The translations under genes were made by a program, and so were the position numbers. The notes beneath the pieces were generated by a model. It made no database searches, was not told the DNA's origin, and worked only from the letters and a program-made list of their open reading frames with translations. A DNA stretch of 64,000 nucleotides from CAVPWP01 sp050789285 (lineage in GTDB: Bacteria > Pseudomonadota > Alphaproteobacteria > Rhodobacterales > Rhodobacteraceae): NCBI RefSeq assembly GCF_050789285.1, contig NZ_JBOUVX010000003.1, forward strand, positions 659,094-723,093. The letters are read 5' to 3'. Positions 60,490 through 64,000 of this stretch are shown here, in pieces (position 1 is the first letter of the stretch; every line of letters starts with the position of its first letter).

Positions 60490-61353
60490 ATGAAACCGGA
60501 AGTCAAAGCATTCTTTGACGCAGCCACCAACACCATCAGCTACGTCCTCCGTGATCCGCAAGGCCGTCAGGCCGCCATCATCGACAGCGTCCTCGACTTC
60601 GATTACGCCAGCGGCCGCACCGACACCTCGTCGGCCGACGCCATCGTCGACCACGTCCTCTCCGAGGGGCTTGAGGTGGCCTGGATCCTGGAAACCCATG
60701 TCCATGCCGACCACCTGTCCGCCGCGCCCTACCTTCAGGAAAAGCTTGGCGGAAAGATCGGCATCGGGCGCAATATCACGGTGGTCCAGGACACCTTCGG
60801 CAAGGTCTTCAACGAAGGCACCGAGTTCCAGCGCGACGGCAGCCAGTTCGACGCGCTGTTCGGAGACGGCGACAGCTTTCACATCGGGCAGCTTCGTGGC
60901 GATGTGCTGCACACGCCCGGCCACACGCCGGCCTGCCTGACCTATGTGATCGGCGACGCGGCTTTCGTCGGCGACACGCTGTTCATGCCGGACTTCGGAA
61001 CCGCGCGCTGCGATTTCCCCGGCGGATCGGCCCGCGATCTTTACAACTCGATCCAGCGCATCCTTGCGCTTCCCGACGAGACGCGCATCTTCGTGGGCCA
61101 CGACTACAAGGCGCCGGGCCGCGAGGATTACGCCTGGGAGACGACGGTGGGCGAACAGAAGGCCAGAAACGTGCATGTCGGCGGCGGCGCCTCGGCCGAG
61201 CAGTTCGTGGACATGCGCGAGACCCGCGATGCGCAACTGGCGATGCCGCGGCTGATCATCCCGTCGTTGCAGGTCAACATGCGCGCAGGCAACATGCCGG
61301 CGCCCGACGCGCAGGGCGACGTCTTCCTCAAGGTGCCGGTGAACCGGCTCTGA
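60490..61353 (+). CDS. blh: Blh-type metallo-beta-lactamase-fold persulfide hydrolase/dioxygenase
   Basis: This encodes 287 residues. The metal site is THVHADHLSAA at about residues 70-80, with HTPGHTPACLTY and FVGHDYKAPGREDYAWE further on. This is the Blh form of ETHE1-like proteins in BigR-controlled operons, which oxidise glutathione persulfide to sulfite, or a related step. It is the first gene after the shared operator, and the ATG at 60490 has GGAG upstream. The reaction is inferred from the family and the operon. Confidence 0.92.
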   Translation: MKPEVKAFFDAATNTISYVLRDPQGRQAAIIDSVLDFDYASGRTDTSSADAIVDHVLSEGLEVAWILETHVHADHLSAAPYLQEKLGGKIGIGRNITVVQDTFGKVFNEGTEFQRDGSQFDALFGDGDSFHIGQLRGDVLHTPGHTPACLTYVIGDAAFVGDTLFMPDFGTARCDFPGGSARDLYNSIQRILALPDETRIFVGHDYKAPGREDYAWETTVGEQKARNVHVGGGASAEQFVDMRETRDAQLAMPRLIIPSLQVNMRAGNMPAPDAQGDVFLKVPVNRL

Positions 61354-61378
61354 GAGCTTTTCGAACCAAGGAAACGCG

Positions 61379-61804
61379 ATGGAACAGGATTGGATCTGGG
61401 GACTCGTCGGCGGGCTGATCATCGGCCTTGCCGGCGCGGTCTATCTTCTGGTGAACGGGCGCATCATGGGCGCCTCGGGCATCATCGGCGGGCTTGTCGA
61501 CGGCAGCGGACGCAGCACCTGGCTTGAACGGGTGGCGTTCATCGCCGGCCTCGTCCTCATGCCCGCCCTGCTCGTGCCGCTTTACTCCGAGGTCGACACG
61601 CACCTGACGTCGAACTACGCGCTCGTGGCGATCGCGGGTATCCTCGTGGGCGTTGGCACACGGCTGGCGAACGGCTGCACGTCGGGCCACGGGGTCTGCG
61701 GGATTTCCCGCTTCTCGCTGCGCGGGATGGTGGCGACGGTGTTCTACATCGGCGCGGGCGGCCTTGCGGTCGTGGTCTTCAAGCATGTTCTGGGGGTGAT
61801 CTGA
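61379..61804 (+). CDS. YeeE/YedE-family membrane protein, first half
   Basis: This encodes 141 residues with four hydrophobic segments. GRIMGASGIIGGLVDGS and GTRLANGCTSGHGVCGISRF are family lines with conserved cysteines in the pore region. YeeE/YedE proteins carry thiosulfate or other sulfur species across the membrane. Here, as in BigR operons, the protein is split into two short subunits (this and the next gene). It shares one base with the next gene. Confidence 0.92.
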   Translation: MEQDWIWGLVGGLIIGLAGAVYLLVNGRIMGASGIIGGLVDGSGRSTWLERVAFIAGLVLMPALLVPLYSEVDTHLTSNYALVAIAGILVGVGTRLANGCTSGHGVCGISRFSLRGMVATVFYIGAGGLAVVVFKHVLGVI

Positions 61805-62235
61805 TGCGCGCGCTTTTCGCTTTCATCGCCGGCAGCCTCTTCGGGGCGGGCCTTCTGGTGTCGGGCATGACCGATACGACCAAGGTGCAGGGCTGGCTCG
61901 ACATCTTCGGCGACTGGGACCCGACGCTCGCCTTCGTCATGGGCGGGGCGATCATCCCCATGGCGATCGCCTGGCGCATCACCGTCGGGCGCCGACCGAT
62001 GCTGGGCGGCGCGTTCCCGGCCCCGCCCGAGCCGCGGATCGGCCACAACCTTGTCGTGGGCTCGATCCTGTTCGGCGTGGGCTGGGGCCTTGTGGGGCTT
62101 TGCCCGGGGCCGGCCATCGCCTCTCTCACCTACAACGGGATCGGCGGTGTGGTCTTTCTTGTGGCGATGATTGCGGGCATGCTCGCGGCGCCACCGATGC
62201 GCACCCGCATCGACGCCATCGCCGGGAGCACCTGA
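61804..62235 (+). CDS. YeeE/YedE-family membrane protein, second half (DUF6691-like)
   Basis: This encodes 143 residues with four hydrophobic segments. LFGAGLLVSGMTDTTKVQGW and GVGWGLVGLCPGPAIASLTY are the family signatures, again with a conserved cysteine. It should pair with the upstream half to form one sulfur-compound channel. The start at 61804 overlaps the previous stop by one base. Confidence 0.92.
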   Translation: MRALFAFIAGSLFGAGLLVSGMTDTTKVQGWLDIFGDWDPTLAFVMGGAIIPMAIAWRITVGRRPMLGGAFPAPPEPRIGHNLVVGSILFGVGWGLVGLCPGPAIASLTYNGIGGVVFLVAMIAGMLAAPPMRTRIDAIAGST

Positions 62236-62236
62236 C

Positions 62237-62674
62237 ATGTCGACCCTCGAAATCCGCGTCCTGACCGACGACTATGCCGTAAGCCCGCAGGTCGCGCCCG
62301 AGGACATGGCCGAGATCCGCGCGCGCGGCTACAGCACCGTGATCTGCAACCGCCCCGACATGGAAAACCCGCCCGACCTTCACGTGGCGGCCATGGCGGC
62401 CGCGGCCGAGGCCGCCGGGCTGACCTTTGTCGAAAACCCCTTCGCCGCGGGTCTTGATCTGTCGATCATCGACCGCCAGCGCGCGGCGATCGACGCGGCC
62501 TCGGGGCCGGTGCTGGCCTATTGCCGGTCGGGAACGCGGTCGGCCACCGTCTGGGCGCTGGCCGAGGCCGGGCGCAGGCCGACCGACGAGATCCTGCGCG
62601 CCACCGCCTCCGCCGGCTATCCGATGGAAGGCCTGCGCCCGCAGATCGACGGACTGGCCCGGCGCACCGGCTAG
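62237..62674 (+). CDS. TIGR01244/DUF442-family sulfur transferase
   Basis: This encodes 145 residues. The active loop is LAYCRSGTRSATVWAL, a CxxxxR phosphatase/rhodanese-like signature with the cysteine near residue 96. The family occurs with blh and YeeE/YedE genes and is thought to move sulfur or act on its oxidised forms. It starts one base after the previous stop and is the last gene of the operon. The ATG at 62237 gives MSTLEIRVLTDDY. Confidence 0.9.
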   Translation: MSTLEIRVLTDDYAVSPQVAPEDMAEIRARGYSTVICNRPDMENPPDLHVAAMAAAAEAAGLTFVENPFAAGLDLSIIDRQRAAIDAASGPVLAYCRSGTRSATVWALAEAGRRPTDEILRATASAGYPMEGLRPQIDGLARRTG

Positions 62675-62678
62675 GCGG

Positions 62679-63764
62679 CTAGGTGCCGGGCGGCGAAAGG
62701 CCTGAAAGCGCGGGTCCGGACAGACCGCCGTCGTGGGAAGGGGCGCCTCCACGGCCATCGGGATGCGCCGGGTCCCGCCCCGCGCCGGGATTGGGCGCGG
62801 ACGCCATCCGCGTCCCGCCCGCCTGCCCGGGAGGCGACGCCGCGCCGCTCGGCAGGGCAGCAAGCTTCTGCGGCGACTGGGCGGCGTCCGTATCGGCGGC
62901 GTCGACCGACAGACGAACGGCCTTCCGTCCTTCGATCTGGCCAAGCCGGGCCCGGCCGACGGGCCGCCCGTCACGCGCCTCCAGCGACAGCCCGATCAGC
63001 GCCTTCGCGGGGACACGCAGCCTGTCGCCCGGTGCCAGCGCCCGGATCCGCTGAAGCGGCAGGCGCAGACGGCACAGCACCGCCTCGAGCTGAACGCGGC
63101 CTTCCATGACCACTGGCCGAAGCTCTTCCCCAAGGTGCCGCCCCGCGGCGGGCGCGTCCGCGCGCCCCGACAGGGGGGCGAACGGCGGCATCAAAAGCGA
63201 CAGGGCGCCCTGCCGCGCCCCGCCGCCAAAATCGATCGCGATTCGGACCGCGTGCAGGGGACCGTCGGACAGCGCCATTGCGGCGGTCCGCGCGTCGCAC
63301 AGGTATCCGGCAAATCGTGCGCCGGCATGAATCGGCCGCTGGCTCATCACCCCGACGGCGGCGTCGAACGCCGCGCAGACCGCATCCACAAGATCGGCCA
63401 CAAGGGCCGCGTCGGTCGCGGTCGGGCGCCGTTCGGGCGGGGGGGCGCGGCCGACCTGACCGGTGGTCTGCGCCTCGATCACCGAGGCCAAGGCCGGGGC
63501 ATCGAGGCAACAAAGCCCCGTCCGCCCACGATCGTCGCGCATCAGCATCAGAAGCCCGCCCTCGGGCAAGGCCGCGACGGCGGCGGTGGCCGGTTGGGCC
63601 GCCTCGTGCACCGACAACACCGACAGCTCGACCCCCAGGTGGTCGTCCGCGACCCGGGGCAGCGTCTGGTGCCAGGCCCGCGCCGACGACATCACCGTCG
63701 ATGACAGCGGCCCACGAAGGGCGCCGGCCTTCCGCCGCATCACCGAAAGTGCCGTCTGCGTCAT
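62679..63764 (-). CDS. FliM/FliN-family flagellar motor switch-type protein
   Basis: This encodes 361 residues. The N-terminal two-thirds resembles the FliM middle domain, and the segment around residues 225-290 (LPLQRIRALAPGDRLRVPAK, then ALIGLSLEARDGRPVGRARL) is a SpoA domain of the C-ring. The last 60 residues are a disordered Pro/Gly/Ala-rich tail. No other flagellar gene lies in this window, so it could belong to a cluster to the right or be a stand-alone copy. It ends 4 bases after the convergent sulfur transferase. Confidence 0.78.
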   Translation of the reverse strand: MTQTALSVMRRKAGALRGPLSSTVMSSARAWHQTLPRVADDHLGVELSVLSVHEAAQPATAAVAALPEGGLLMLMRDDRGRTGLCCLDAPALASVIEAQTTGQVGRAPPPERRPTATDAALVADLVDAVCAAFDAAVGVMSQRPIHAGARFAGYLCDARTAAMALSDGPLHAVRIAIDFGGGARQGALSLLMPPFAPLSGRADAPAAGRHLGEELRPVVMEGRVQLEAVLCRLRLPLQRIRALAPGDRLRVPAKALIGLSLEARDGRPVGRARLGQIEGRKAVRLSVDAADTDAAQSPQKLAALPSGAASPPGQAGGTRMASAPNPGAGRDPAHPDGRGGAPSHDGGLSGPALSGLSPPGT

Positions 63765-63971
63765 CTCGCGCCGCCTTCTGCCCCGCGCCGTCCCTGTCCA
63801 CGTCGCACCACTTCTGCCAGTTCGGGGTTAACGATTGATTTCGGACCCCGCGCCCCGCCGGATGCGGCAAGAAGGGCTTGAGAACCGCACGCTTCGCACC
63901 GATTATCCGGGCAAGGCGGCGGCCAGGCACGGCACGCCGCGAAGAACGACCTTGCTAGGGAGGAAGAACAG

Positions 63972-64000
63972 ATGGCGGATATCCGGCCGGACATGCACGC
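63972..64000 (+). CDS. start of a gene leaving the window
   Basis: An ATG at 63972 follows GGGAGGAAGAACAG, a strong ribosome site, and reads MADIRPDMH before the window ends. It is divergent from the FliM/FliN-type gene, with about 200 bases between them. Nothing further can be said about the product. Confidence 0.55.

Noticed and set aside
1..64000. CRISPR arrays, tRNA or rRNA genes, insertion sequences and attachment sites
   Set aside because: I saw no regularly spaced repeats, no cloverleaf-like sequence ending in CCA, no transposase or integrase frame, and no direct repeats flanking the low-GC island. A tRNAscan and IS search would settle this.

Overview
This 64 kb window is GC-rich chromosomal DNA, almost fully coding, from an alphaproteobacterium that is most likely a member of the Rhodobacterales (Rhodobacteraceae/Paracoccaceae). 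That assignment is an inference from gene content: a CTC-type ribosomal protein L25, a Hint-domain protein, PepF, a FliM/FliN-type motor protein, a SqrR/BigR-type persulfide sensor with its operon, and MerR-type regulators ahead of fatty-acid genes. I saw no rRNA, tRNA, CRISPR array, insertion sequence or prophage. Many neighbouring genes overlap by 1-4 bases (ATGA/GTGA), which shows dense operons.

Left third (1-25.7 kb). An MFS transporter cut by the window edge, rplY with a clean terminator, a cueR-copA copper efflux operon with a textbook 19-bp-spacer MerR promoter, a ligase-associated exonuclease plus ATP-dependent DNA ligase pair, an FAD amine oxidase, an exported phosphoesterase-type nuclease and PepF. 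An AT-richer two-gene island (12.4-13.8 kb) then interrupts the GC-rich background. It encodes a small protein with a predicted C-terminal winged helix and a winged-helix protein carrying an RNxxxH HEPN RNase signature. After it come a class III aminotransferase with a glutamine-synthetase-like ligase, a quinone reductase, a cytochrome c with an FNR-type box upstream, the dabA-dabB inorganic-carbon uptake operon with a divergent LysR regulator, and an acyl-CoA dehydrogenase.

Middle (25.7-45.3 kb). A 44-residue Tat-signal microprotein is translationally coupled to a GMC oxidoreductase. Next are a MoxR ATPase/VWA pair, a probable small RNA ending in a strong terminator, an HMCES/YedK DNA-crosslink protein, a 5'-nucleotidase, DUF952-pyrD, a MATE pump with two PaaI-type thioesterases, two tandem MerR paralogues with a LiuR-like operator, and a long fatty-acid beta-oxidation operon (two acyl-CoA dehydrogenases, a ribbon-helix-helix-like protein, a GST, a thiolase, a cupin and FadB).

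Right third (45.4-64 kb). A Hint-domain protein, a DMT transporter, a membrane protein that looks like an M48 peptidase without its zinc motif, a SPOR-like protein, the nucleoside salvage operon cdd-deoB-add-upp, malic enzyme (maeB) behind a perfect 14-bp inverted repeat, propionyl-CoA synthetase, a FadB-like protein whose dehydrogenase motifs are lost, a cluster of small proteins with a DksA/TraR zinc finger, the persulfide-responsive operon (bigR/sqrR, blh, two YeeE/YedE halves, a DUF442 sulfur transferase), a FliM/FliN-type protein, and the first codons of a gene leaving the window.

The best candidate for an undescribed system is the low-GC winged-helix/HEPN gene pair at 12.4-13.8 kb. The Tat microprotein-GMC pair and the degenerate FadB are the next most interesting items.
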